Source: a virus. From it: a stretch of 41,509 nt of DNA. The stretch's first letter is position 1; each line of letters opens with the position of its first letter. Shown here piece by piece: positions 32,114-38,377 of the stretch. The notes under the pieces are model-generated. The model saw only the letters and a list, made by a program, of their open reading frames with translations. It made no database searches and was not told the origin of the DNA. The stretch lies in the IMG/VR virus record IMGVR_UViG_3300010371_000060, positions 1-41,509 of that record. One strand, written 5' to 3'. The position numbers were made by a program, and so were the translations under genes.

Positions 32114-32909
32114 AGAACAGCAGAACGCCGTGATGGCGTTTGATGACGTTGCCGGGGACTACTACCAGGGGCTCGACCCGCAGGCCTTCACCATGCCGTT
32201 CCTGGCGCTGCTGCAGGGGCTTTCCCCGCAGTGCCAGCGGGGCAACCCTGCGTATGTGAAGGACGCGGCGCCGGGCATGATCCTGAACACGCTCACCGGG
32301 AAGCTGTATGAGCGGTTGGATGTGAGCGTGGCCAAGCGGACGCATTCGCTGTGCTGGTGGACGCCGCGGGACAAGGGCGGCGGCTGGCTGGGGGAGATTG
32401 AGCTGGAGCGCCCCGGCACGGAAGCGGAGCAACGGTTCATGGCGCTGCCGCTCGACGAGAAGAAGCGCCGCATCGACAAAGACGGCAATGAGTGGACCGA
32501 GCACCGCAACTTCTTCTGCCGCATTGTGGCGGCGGACAACGCGCGGGAACCGGTGGTGGTGAGCCAGACCAAGAGCCAGCTGAAGACCGCCCGGGACTGG
32601 AACAGCTTGATCGATTTGTACAGCGCCCGCGTGCCCGCACGCAGCCCGGATGGGCAGGTGATCACGGGACAGGACGGGCGGCCGCTGATGCGTCCGGCGC
32701 TGGGCTCCGAGATCTGGACTCTCAGCAGCAAGCTCCGCACCAAGGGCGAGAACTCCTGGTTCATGTGGACCGTGGCCCACAAAGGCCGGCACAACAACGT
32801 GGTGGTGCTGGATGATGTGAAAGCCGCCATCGCCGCCGCCAAGGAGATGAAGCTGCTGGCGCGGCCGGCGCCGGAGGACCCGGAGGAAGCGCCGAGCGGG
32901 GAGATGTGA
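32106..32909 (+). CDS. Putative phage ssDNA-binding replication protein
   Basis: A 267-residue protein. FTMPFLALLQGLSPQCQRGN, AAPGMILNTLTGKLYER, and SLCWWTPRDKGGGWLGEIE fit a phage family with a 'PFL-x-x-LQ-x-LSPQ' start, usually annotated as ssDNA-binding or replication-associated. Conserved aromatic and basic residues in the middle (FFCRIVAADNAREPVVVSQT, WFMWTVAHKGRHNNVVVLDD) would suit an OB-like fold. The acidic Pro/Glu-rich tail (PAPEDPEEAPSGEM) recalls the acidic tails of SSB proteins. No T7 gp2.5 identity is claimed. Confidence 0.65.
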   Translation: MSKEQQNAVMAFDDVAGDYYQGLDPQAFTMPFLALLQGLSPQCQRGNPAYVKDAAPGMILNTLTGKLYERLDVSVAKRTHSLCWWTPRDKGGGWLGEIELERPGTEAEQRFMALPLDEKKRRIDKDGNEWTEHRNFFCRIVAADNAREPVVVSQTKSQLKTARDWNSLIDLYSARVPARSPDGQVITGQDGRPLMRPALGSEIWTLSSKLRTKGENSWFMWTVAHKGRHNNVVVLDDVKAAIAAAKEMKLLARPAPEDPEEAPSGEM

Positions 32910-32912
32910 GCG

Positions 32913-33206
32913 GTGCCGATGACCGCGAGGGGGCTCGCCAAACTCATTGAAGAGTGCGGCGAGCTGACCCAGGTGGCGGGCAAGAAGCTCGCCTACTACC
33001 ACACGGACGTGCACCCGGACACCGCTGGCTCACTCAAGGTGCGGCTGGAGAATGAGATGGCGGACGTGATGGCGGCGATCACGTTCACCGCCACCACCTT
33101 GGGGCTGGATCGGGCTCGCATTCAGGCGCGCTGGCAGGAGAAAGCCACGCTGTTCTTCAGTTGGCATGCGGACCCCGACAACAACCGGGACGGGGTCGAT
33201 CGGTGA
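32913..33206 (+). CDS. MazG-like nucleotide pyrophosphohydrolase
   Basis: A protein of 95-97 residues, starting at a GTG (32913) or the ATG two codons later. The helical core LAKLIEECGELTQVAGKKLA and VRLENEMADVMAAITFTATT carries the E-x-x-E and E-x-x-D metal-binding motifs of all-alpha NTP pyrophosphatases (MazG/dUTPase-like). Such enzymes clear non-canonical nucleotides or lower alarmone levels during infection. Short single-domain form, as is usual in phages. Confidence 0.82.
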   Translation: MPMTARGLAKLIEECGELTQVAGKKLAYYHTDVHPDTAGSLKVRLENEMADVMAAITFTATTLGLDRARIQARWQEKATLFFSWHADPDNNRDGVDR

Positions 33207-33403
33207 GCACGGTGGCCCAGCGGGCGGGGCTGCATGCTGCACTCCTGGACCACCTGGAGGCCCGCGCCCGGGCTGTTCTGGAGCGCAACGCGCGGCGCCG
33301 CGCGGCCGGCCGGCCCCCGCAGGACTTGGTGCTGGAGCCGGAGGAGCTGCTGCAGCTATGTGCGCTGGCACGTAAGTCCTTGAATGGGAACGAAAAACAA
33401 TAA
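33203..33403 (+). CDS. Small Arg/Ala-rich helical protein
   Basis: A 66-residue ORF with a GTG start in a GTGA overlap with the MazG-like gene. It is helical with two Leu-rich segments (AALLDHLEARARAVLERNARR, PEELLQLCALARK). Last gene before the non-coding region at 33.4 kb. No family recognised. Confidence 0.5.
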   Translation: MSTVAQRAGLHAALLDHLEARARAVLERNARRRAAGRPPQDLVLEPEELLQLCALARKSLNGNEKQ

Positions 33404-33446
33404 CGAAATATGATGCGAAAAATGTTTTCCTTTTGCTTTTTCTGGC
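33404..33446 (+). promoter_or_regulatory. AT-rich module resembling the primase-operon leader
   Basis: Immediately after the preceding stop. It reads acGAAATATGATG, then GAAAAATGTTTTCC, then GCTTTTTCTGGC. The same three blocks occur in order on the minus strand at 26171-26115 in front of the primase operon. TATGAT (33409-33414) is a plausible -10 hexamer. Both copies point toward the operon that follows, so a shared promoter or operator is likely. Confidence 0.5.
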
Positions 33447-33746
33447 GCATACTTGCCGGCAAGTGGGGCCACGGCCCCGCCGCCGGGAGCCCCGCCCCGG
33501 CCGCCCACGGGAGGGCGAAGACCCGGACACCAGGCCGGAGACCTCCACGGGATGACGGCGCAGCCGGGGCCACCCCCAAGTTGGGTTGACGGGTAACCCG
33601 TGCAGCTTCGCGCTGCCTCAGTAGGGACCTGCTCACCGCATGGCGACGCGCCCGCGGACACCTCTTTAAAGGGGTGGCTCGCGTGGCCCGGGGCCGCTTG
33701 ATACGCGCCCATGCCCCCTCCGGTGATTTGACCCGTCATTCAAGAA
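33447..33746 (+). ncRNA. Hairpin-rich non-coding region, candidate structured leader RNA
   Basis: There is no gene-like frame in this 300-bp, very GC-rich stretch. Perfect or near-perfect hairpins follow each other: CTTGCCGGCAAG (33452-33463), GGGGCC-AC-GGCCCC (33465-33478), ACGGGT-A-ACCCGT (33589-33601), GCAGC-TTCGC-GCTGC (33602-33616) and CACCTCTTT-AAAGGGGTG (33659-33676, one wobble). It leads straight into the first hammerhead ribozyme. It may be a structured leader or a stand-alone RNA released by that ribozyme; it matches no RNA class I can name. Confidence 0.45.
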
Positions 33747-33845
33747 TGTCGAAACCGCACACGCTGGCGCCGCAAGAAACGCGCCCAACGGAAACCCGTC
33801 GTGTGTGGTCTGCGCTGCGGCGGTACCGCACGCACTGATGAGACA
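33747..33845 (+). ncRNA. Hammerhead ribozyme HHR-a, type II with branched stem III
   Basis: Open stem II TGTC (33747-33750) pairs with GACA (33842-33845). The core is GAAA (33751-33754), TC (33809-33810) and CTGATGA (33835-33841), all canonical. Stem III is CCGCACACG/CGTGTGTGG (9 bp, one G-U) capped by a 36-nt insert that can form two more hairpins (GGCGC/GCGCC and ACGG/CCGT), i.e. a three-way junction. Stem I is TGCG+TGCGG/CCGCA+CGCA with one bulged C and loop CGGTA. Predicted cleavage is between 33810 and 33811, 68 nt before the next ATG. Confidence 0.88.
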
Positions 33846-33878
33846 AACCAACTTCAACGCACTTTGGAGTTCCTTAAC

Positions 33879-34343
33879 ATGCCCAAGCCAAAAACGCTCG
33901 AAGGGCTCAGCCCCACGTTTGTTGAGCTGACGCGCCACACGATTGCCCACGCGGAAACCAACGACTGCGCCGTGAAGGCGATTGCCGCGGCCACTGACGC
34001 GCCATACACCACCGTCCTCAACGCGCTCTACGCCGCGGGGCGCCGGCCCCGCCGCGGCACGCCCATGGCGGCGACGGAGCAGGTGATGCAGCAGCTGGGG
34101 TTCCGAATGGTGCCGGTGCTGATGAGTCACTTCATTGAGCAGTACCCCGCGCCGCATCACACATTGCGCTCCGTCACCACGCATCACCCCGACCGCTTCC
34201 GCAAGGTCTGGGCGGATGGGCAGACGTACTTGCTGCGGACGCGCTCGCACATCCTGTGCGTGAAGAACGGCGTGAATCTGGACTGGACCCGCGGCAAGGC
34301 GAAGCGTGCCTGGCGGATTTACCGAGTGGAGAAGATGGCATGA
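33879..34343 (+). CDS. Possible papain-like cysteine peptidase fold protein
   Basis: A 154-residue protein starting at the ATG at 33879 (GGAG 9 bases upstream). TNDCAVKAIAAATDAPYTTV places a Cys at the start of a helix, RSHILCVKNGVNLDW places a His on a following strand and an Asp/Asn nearby, and GTPMAATEQVMQQLGF sits between. This Cys-His-Asp order with 'D-C-A-(V/I)-(K/R)-A-(I/L)' is seen in papain-like/C39-like phage proteins of unknown substrate. First gene after HHR-a; HHR-b begins at the base after its stop. Confidence 0.65.
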   Translation: MPKPKTLEGLSPTFVELTRHTIAHAETNDCAVKAIAAATDAPYTTVLNALYAAGRRPRRGTPMAATEQVMQQLGFRMVPVLMSHFIEQYPAPHHTLRSVTTHHPDRFRKVWADGQTYLLRTRSHILCVKNGVNLDWTRGKAKRAWRIYRVEKMA

Positions 34344-34399
34344 GGTCGAAACGGCGCCGGGATGCGCCGTCTGCCCGTCAGGCGGGCACTGATGAGACC
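34344..34399 (+). ncRNA. Hammerhead ribozyme HHR-b, type II
   Basis: GGTC (34344-34347) and GACC (34396-34399) form the open stem II. The core is GAAA (34348-34351), TC (34370-34371) and CTGATGA (34389-34395). Stem III is CGGCGC/GCGCCG with loop CGGGAT; stem I is TGCCCG/CGGGCA with loop TCAGG. Every core position is canonical and all stems are perfect. Predicted cleavage is between 34371 and 34372. It begins directly after the stop codon of the preceding gene and lies 26 nt before the next ATG. Confidence 0.95.
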
Positions 34400-34425
34400 A
34401 AACCCACACTGAAGGAACTCGCACC

Positions 34426-34800
34426 ATGACTAACCCCTCAGCAATCCTGGCCAGCGTCATGCTGCTCAAGCGGTTGCAAGACGAAGGCAAGGAAGAGACA
34501 CTTGCCGCTGGGATGAAGATGTATTGGCGGCTGTTGGCCAGGGAGGTGTGCAAATTGGAGTTGCCGCCGCATGCCGTGATTGCTTTCGCGGCCGTGGATG
34601 CTTATCTGGATTACGGCGGAGACTTGAGCAAGGGGCTGGCTTTTGCCAAGGCCATTGTTGAGCGCAGAGACAAAGCGCACTGTTTGGAGGTCTTTGCTGC
34701 CTCAGAGCGCGTGGCGGAAGTGGGCTATAAGCTGATGCTTGCGCCGCCGGAACAAGCCGCCGATCAAATTCTCGCCATGCTGAAGGAGTGCATAAAATGA
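34426..34800 (+). CDS. Small helical protein
   Basis: A 124-residue protein with AAGGA upstream of its ATG. It is mostly helical (ASVMLLKRLQDEGKEETLAA, MYWRLLAREVCKLELPPHAV, EVFAASERVAEVGYKLMLA). No family recognised. First gene of the segment released by HHR-b cleavage; its mRNA would begin with the stem I hairpin 54 nt upstream. Confidence 0.6.
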   Translation: MTNPSAILASVMLLKRLQDEGKEETLAAGMKMYWRLLAREVCKLELPPHAVIAFAAVDAYLDYGGDLSKGLAFAKAIVERRDKAHCLEVFAASERVAEVGYKLMLAPPEQAADQILAMLKECIK

Positions 34801-35096
34801 ACCGCCCGGTGCTCAAGCTCACCCGCCGCAAGCGGAATGCGCTGAATCGGGGGACGGCGGTGCATCTCGGCGGGAGCCGGGTGCAGTTCATCTGGCCCTG
34901 CGGCTGCGTCAAAGAGGAAACCGTGCACTCCCCCGCCGGAGCGCTGCCCCCCGATGCGGTGCGTAAGCTCGTGACGCATTGGCGAGATTGCGGTGTCACG
35001 CTGCCGCAGTGCCGCAATCATCCCAACTTCTACTCCCCTCTCAACCAGGTGCCACGGCTCAACCGTGCGTATCCACAACCGGAGACGCCATCATGA
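34797..35096 (+). CDS. Small protein with Cys/His residues
   Basis: A 99-residue protein (ATGA overlap). It has a basic start (LKLTRRKRNALNRG), then VQFIWPCGCVKEETVHS and WRDCGVTLPQCRNHPNF, giving C-x-C and C-x7-C-x2-H groups that could bind zinc. No family recognised. Confidence 0.55.
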   Translation: MNRPVLKLTRRKRNALNRGTAVHLGGSRVQFIWPCGCVKEETVHSPAGALPPDAVRKLVTHWRDCGVTLPQCRNHPNFYSPLNQVPRLNRAYPQPETPS

Positions 35097-35350
35097 CCGA
35101 GGACGACAACAATCCGTTTCTGCGTGGGTCACAGATCTTCTCCATCTTTGGGCAGATTGAGGAGGTGGTGGCGCAGGCCATGATTGATGAAGGCAAGGCC
35201 AAGCGCATCGAGCGCAACACCTTCCCTTCCGCGCGGGACTGTCCGCACTTGCACACCGACGCGCTCGGCCGGCCGGCCAAGTTCGCGGTGCTGATGCCGC
35301 GGCAACGGGTGCGGGAGTTTGAGGATCGGATTGCGGAGCTGCGCGCATGA
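35093..35350 (+). CDS. Small protein of unknown function
   Basis: An 85-residue product (ATGA overlap at both ends). Helical first half (FSIFGQIEEVVAQAMIDEGK) and a second half with FPSARDCPHLHTDALGRPAK and a final helix. No family recognised. Confidence 0.55.
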   Translation: MTEDDNNPFLRGSQIFSIFGQIEEVVAQAMIDEGKAKRIERNTFPSARDCPHLHTDALGRPAKFAVLMPRQRVREFEDRIAELRA

Positions 35351-35478
35351 AGTTCCGCATTCGGTACTTGAAAGGGACGCGCACGCTCCTCACGCAAGCG
35401 TACCCGCGGGAAGCAGCCATCCTGCTCTGTCGAGCCGCTCGCAACAATGGCGTGCCTTGCTGGCTGGTGCCGGCTTGA
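35347..35478 (+). CDS. 43-residue basic protein
   Basis: A 43-residue ORF starting MKFRIRYLKGTRTLLTQAYP and ending CWLVPA. It begins with an ATGA overlap and ends 2 bases before the next ribozyme, so it fills the gap exactly. Eight Arg/Lys and three Cys... no, two Cys residues are present (LLCRAA, PCWL). It could be a small nucleic-acid-binding protein or inhibitor; unproven. Confidence 0.5.
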   Translation: MKFRIRYLKGTRTLLTQAYPREAAILLCRAARNNGVPCWLVPA

Positions 35479-35480
35479 GA

Positions 35481-35542
35481 GGTCGAAACGCGCCCCGCTG
35501 CCCGCGGGGCCGTCTGGGCGTCATGCGCCCACTGATGAGACC
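35481..35542 (+). ncRNA. Hammerhead ribozyme HHR-c, type II
   Basis: GGTC (35481-35484) with GACC (35539-35542) form the open stem II. The core is GAAA (35485-35488), TC (35513-35514) and CTGATGA (35532-35538). Stem III pairs CG-GCCCCGC (C35491 bulged) with GCGGGGC-CG, loop TGCCC; stem I is TGGGCG/CGCCCA with loop TCATG. The flanks (GAGGTCGAAACG, CACTGATGAGACCAA) match HHR-b, so they are relatives. Predicted cleavage is between 35514 and 35515. The next ATG is 28 nt downstream with AAGGAG. Confidence 0.93.
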
Positions 35543-35569
35543 AACTTCAACGCACAAGGAGACCCACTC

Positions 35570-35977
35570 ATGAACACCATCACCACGCACCATGGCGTCG
35601 AGGGCCCGCGGCACGACCCATACTCCTTCACCGAGATTGCCCTCACGCTGCGCGGCGGCGAGGTTTCCGTCACGTTGCATCGCGGCCTGGGCGATTACGC
35701 GGAACTGGACGTGCTGATTGCCCGTAAACACCAGCGCACATTCATGATGGCGCGGCCGGAGGAGCGGCTACTGGCGGACGTCACGCTGCAGCGCTGGGTT
35801 GGGCTCACCAGCACACAGATCGTTCGTCTCGCTCGCAAGGCGCAGGAGGTGCCTGCGCGGCTGCACAAGGCACACGGCGGGGTGGAATGGGTGTCTGGAT
35901 TCCCAGGCGAGACGTTGTGCATGTGCCGCTGTGGCATGATCATTGGCACAACATTCAATGAGGAGGCTGTCCGATGA
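35570..35977 (+). CDS. Protein of unknown function with C-terminal Cys pair
   Basis: A 135-residue protein with AAGGAG upstream of its ATG. Segments: FTEIALTLRGGEVSVTLHRG, YAELDVLIARKHQRTFMMAR and ETLCMCRCGMIIG (C-x-C-x-C). It appears alpha/beta with a metal-binding-like end. No family recognised. It leads the segment downstream of HHR-c. Confidence 0.6.
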   Translation: MNTITTHHGVEGPRHDPYSFTEIALTLRGGEVSVTLHRGLGDYAELDVLIARKHQRTFMMARPEERLLADVTLQRWVGLTSTQIVRLARKAQEVPARLHKAHGGVEWVSGFPGETLCMCRCGMIIGTTFNEEAVR

Positions 35978-36222
35978 AGCTGAGAAAGAAGAAGGCGCCG
36001 CCCCCGCACCTCACGGTGGGGGTGTTTCTGGCTTGTAACCCGGGCAAGGTGTACACGTACAAGGTGCGCCGCGGGCACAAGCTGGTGCGTGGGGATGAGG
36101 TGGTGGCGGACACGCCGCGTGGCCCCGTGGTGGGGTATGTGGTGCGGCTTGACGCTGAGCCACAGGACACAGATCCAACGATCACGTACAAATTCATTGA
36201 GCGGAGGAGCGTGCTGATATGA
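35974..36222 (+). CDS. Small SH3-like/beta-barrel phage protein
   Basis: An 82-residue product: LTVGVFLACNPGKVYTYKVR, then KLVRGDEVVADTPRGPVVGYVVRLD. The 'K-x-Y-T-Y-K ... L-x-x-G-D-x-V-V' strands followed by 'G-P-V-V-G-Y-V-V' are seen in small phage beta-barrel proteins, resembling the N-terminal DNA-binding barrel of PriA. ATGA overlaps on both sides. Confidence 0.6.
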   Translation: MKLRKKKAPPPHLTVGVFLACNPGKVYTYKVRRGHKLVRGDEVVADTPRGPVVGYVVRLDAEPQDTDPTITYKFIERRSVLI

Positions 36223-36488
36223 ACACTTTTTCAAACTGGTGGGTCCACCTGTCCTGGGCGCAGGGGGTGCTGGTGGTGGTGGGGCTGGCGGTGGGGCTGT
36301 ATGGCGCGGCGGGGGCAGTCCGGCGCCTTTTCACCGAGCGGAGCTGGCCCATGGCGCTGGGGCTGGCCTCCGCGTTGGGGGCCACGTTTGTGGCGTTGGC
36401 GCTGTTGATCATTCTGCGGAGCACCCCGGGAGACGTGGCCTGCTTCGATCCGCAGCTCACGCACTACGACAAGGGGGACAAACCGTGA
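36219..36488 (+). CDS. Small membrane protein, two predicted helices
   Basis: An 89-residue protein with membrane segments at about residues 14-34 (QGVLVVVGLAVGLYGAAGAV) and 44-66 (MALGLASALGATFVALALLI), and a short polar C-terminus. It starts a cluster of three small membrane-type genes, joined by overlaps. It could act in lysis or exclusion, but neither is supported by motif. Confidence 0.6.
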   Translation: MNTFSNWWVHLSWAQGVLVVVGLAVGLYGAAGAVRRLFTERSWPMALGLASALGATFVALALLIILRSTPGDVACFDPQLTHYDKGDKP

Positions 36489-36583
36489 CGGAATACGCAG
36501 TGGTGGCGGTGCTCATCGCCGTGATTGAGTGCAAGGATCGTTGGGATTGGCGGCATTTGTGGAGGGCGCGTCATGGCTCCTGA
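36485..36583 (+). CDS. 32-residue hydrophobic peptide
   Basis: A GTG-started ORF in a GTGA overlap with the previous stop. It has a hydrophobic N-terminal half (YAVVAVLIAVIE) and a Trp/Arg-rich end (RWDWRHLWRARHG), the profile of a single-span membrane peptide. It overlaps the next start by 11 bp, whose ribosome site (GGAGG) lies inside it. Support is positional and compositional only. Confidence 0.4.
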   Translation: MTEYAVVAVLIAVIECKDRWDWRHLWRARHGS

Positions 36584-36767
36584 ACGATTGATCATCGCGG
36601 TGCTGTTGGGCGTCACGGCGCTGGCCTGGTTTGCGGAGTGGTTGTATTCCCGCAAGCCCCGGCGCCCGCATTTGCGCCCCACCCCGGATGAGCGAGACTG
36701 GCTGAAGCAATACAACCGGGGGCAAAAGGCCTCTCGCCACTCCAACCCCGGAGGGCCGCCGCCATGA
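36573..36767 (+). CDS. Small single-span membrane protein
   Basis: A 64-residue protein with GGAGG 8 bases before its ATG. It has an N-terminal membrane helix (RLIIAVLLGVTALAWFAEWL) followed by a basic, Pro-rich cytoplasmic-type tail (SRKPRRPHLRPTPDERDWLK). The topology suggests N-out/C-in. No family recognised. Confidence 0.55.
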   Translation: MAPERLIIAVLLGVTALAWFAEWLYSRKPRRPHLRPTPDERDWLKQYNRGQKASRHSNPGGPPP

Positions 36768-37015
36768 AGTTTTACGCATCCCTGGTGGGCCCGCTGCTGG
36801 GTGTGTATTGCCCGTTGCCAGCGGAGTTGGATAACATGGTGCTGCGCCGCGTGGCGCTCAATTCCTCGCGGCTCAAGCACCTGTGGTGTGCGGTGTATAC
36901 GGAAGAGGAGGTGAAGCGGTTTGTCAGCCAGCATGATGGTGTGGTGTTGCCGGATCGTTATGCCCGGATGTTGGATTATGACGCTCATGAGGTGAACCTA
37001 TGTCGAACAAAATAG
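36764..37015 (+). CDS. Small protein of unknown function
   Basis: An 83-residue product (ATGA overlap) with LVGPLLGVYCPLPAELDNMV, HLWCAVYTEEEVKRFVSQ and VLPDRYARMLDYDAHE; probably alpha/beta. The last 16 bp overlap the next gene. No family recognised. Confidence 0.55.
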   Translation: MKFYASLVGPLLGVYCPLPAELDNMVLRRVALNSSRLKHLWCAVYTEEEVKRFVSQHDGVVLPDRYARMLDYDAHEVNLCRTK

Positions 37016-37305
37016 TCACAGGCCCGCGCAAGCCGCCACGGCGAGTGGCGCCGCGGCCCCCGGGGGAGTATCACCGGGTGGTGCAGCTGTTCGCGGAGCT
37101 GTATCAGCGGTGGGATGGGCGCGGGAACTTTGAGGACGTGATCACCACGTTGCGGGCGCACCTGCCGCGTGGGGCGGAGAATCTGAAGGTGAACGCTGAG
37201 CCCTTCACCGCGACGTACATGCTGCGTGGCGAGAAGATGTGGCTGCGTGCCACGCCGTTCGGGGTGCATTACAACGACCCCGCAAGCCCATTGATAAGCC
37301 GGTGA
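37000..37305 (+). CDS. Small protein whose 3' end is part of a ribozyme
   Basis: A 101-residue protein: a basic N-terminus (TGPRKPPRRVAPRPPG), then YHRVVQLFAELYQRWDGRGN and FEDVITTLRAHLPRG helices, and MLRGEKMWLRATPFGVHYND. The last seven codons (for residues SPLISR and the stop) are also stem I, core and loop II of the HHR-d ribozyme; the stop TGA is the first three bases of loop II. A ribosome finishing this gene would therefore sit on the ribozyme core. Confidence 0.6.
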   Translation: MSNKIVTGPRKPPRRVAPRPPGEYHRVVQLFAELYQRWDGRGNFEDVITTLRAHLPRGAENLKVNAEPFTATYMLRGEKMWLRATPFGVHYNDPASPLISR

Positions 37306-37352
37306 GACTCCGGCGAAACGTACCGGCCAGCAACTGGTCGGTATGTCTGGGT
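37286..37352 (+). ncRNA. Hammerhead ribozyme HHR-d, type I with U3/A8 core
   Basis: Stem I GCCCA (37286-37290) pairs with TGGGT (37348-37352). Stem II is GCCGG/CCGGC with loop TGAGACT (37303-37309). GAAA is at 37315-37318. Stem III is 12 bp (CGTACCGGCCAG/CTGGTCGGTATG, two G-U) with loop CAA; TC at 37346-37347. The core strand is TTGATAA (37291-37297) in place of CTGATGA: positions 3 and 8, which pair in the active hammerhead, have changed together from C-G to U-A. Predicted cleavage is between 37347 and 37348, 28 nt before the next ATG. Confidence 0.82.
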
Positions 37353-37375
37353 CAACACACAAAGAGGGTCACGCA

Positions 37376-38377
37376 ATGAGTCATTTCACAGTGTTGGTGG
37401 TGGGGCCGGAACCGGAGAAGCAGCTGGCGCCGTATCATGAGTTCGAGTGCACCGGGGTGGACAATGAGTACGTCCAGGACATCGACATCACATCCAAAGT
37501 GGTGGCAGCGCGGCGGGATGAGGTTTTCCTGGACGCAGCCAAAGTGTCCCGTTGCACACGGGAAACGCGCGCAGTGATGCAGGAGCGCAACCCGCTACTG
37601 GATGTGCTGGAGCACTTCGGGCTGCACGAAACGCTCATCCGCATCACGCCGCGCATCGGCACGGACGCAGAGCAGATTGCGGCGCAGCTGGACCTCGCCG
37701 GCAAGCATAAGTTTGGATACGCCGTGGTGAATGAAGACGTCACGGAGCTGGTGAAAGTGATCGATCGAACCAATCCGAACAAGAAGTGGGACTGGTATCA
37801 GCTGGGCGGCCGCTGGACCGGGTTCTTCCAGCTGCTGCCGGGGAAGGAGGGCACGCTCGGCAGGCCGGGCCTCATGACGGAAGCGCCAGAGAAAGGCCGG
37901 GCGGATGCCGCACTCAAGCAGGACATCGACATCGAGGCCATGCGGGATGAGGCGGAGATGAAGGCGCGCAAGTTGTATCGGGAGTTTCATCGTTGGTGTG
38001 CGGGGCTGCCTGCGCCGGAAGCCTGGACAACGGTGCTGGGGCGCTTTGGGGAGAAGGAGCTTGACGCTGCGCGCACTGCGTATGGGGCGCAGCCCGTCAT
38101 TGCCCGGCTGCGGGAGCACCGCTCGTTGTTCTGGATTGAGGAGCCGCGAGACTTCTTTCTCCAGTCTGAGGAGGAGCAGGTGCTGCGGGCGCGCAGCTCC
38201 GCACTGGTGCCGTTTGCGTTTGTGAAGGACGGCAAGTGGTGCGAGCGCGGGGAGATGGGCTTTTGGGCGATGGTGTCTAACGAGACACCGCGCGACGAGT
38301 GGGAGGAGCAGTTCAGCAAGATGCTGGACGCGCTGCCCGGGGACACGCTGCTCAGTCTGTACGACTGCCACATCTGA
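37376..38377 (+). CDS. Conserved phage protein of unknown function
   Basis: A 333-residue protein starting at the ATG at 37376 (AGAGGG 9 bases upstream). It opens SHFTVLVVGPEPEKQLAPYH then EFECTGVDNEYVQDIDI, a hallmark start of a protein often seen in phages and sometimes in prophages without known function. WDWYQLGGRWTGFFQLLPG and RSSALVPFAFVKDGKWCERG are further typical blocks. The preserved acidic and aromatic residues suggest an enzyme or binding protein. It sits between two type I ribozymes. Confidence 0.75.
   Translation: MSHFTVLVVGPEPEKQLAPYHEFECTGVDNEYVQDIDITSKVVAARRDEVFLDAAKVSRCTRETRAVMQERNPLLDVLEHFGLHETLIRITPRIGTDAEQIAAQLDLAGKHKFGYAVVNEDVTELVKVIDRTNPNKKWDWYQLGGRWTGFFQLLPGKEGTLGRPGLMTEAPEKGRADAALKQDIDIEAMRDEAEMKARKLYREFHRWCAGLPAPEAWTTVLGRFGEKELDAARTAYGAQPVIARLREHRSLFWIEEPRDFFLQSEEEQVLRARSSALVPFAFVKDGKWCERGEMGFWAMVSNETPRDEWEEQFSKMLDALPGDTLLSLYDCHI

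Noticed and set aside
34119-34125. CTGATGA inside the cysteine-peptidase-like gene
   Set aside because: No GAAA strand, UC site or pairing stems at the right distances; in-frame coding sequence (Leu-Met-Ser).
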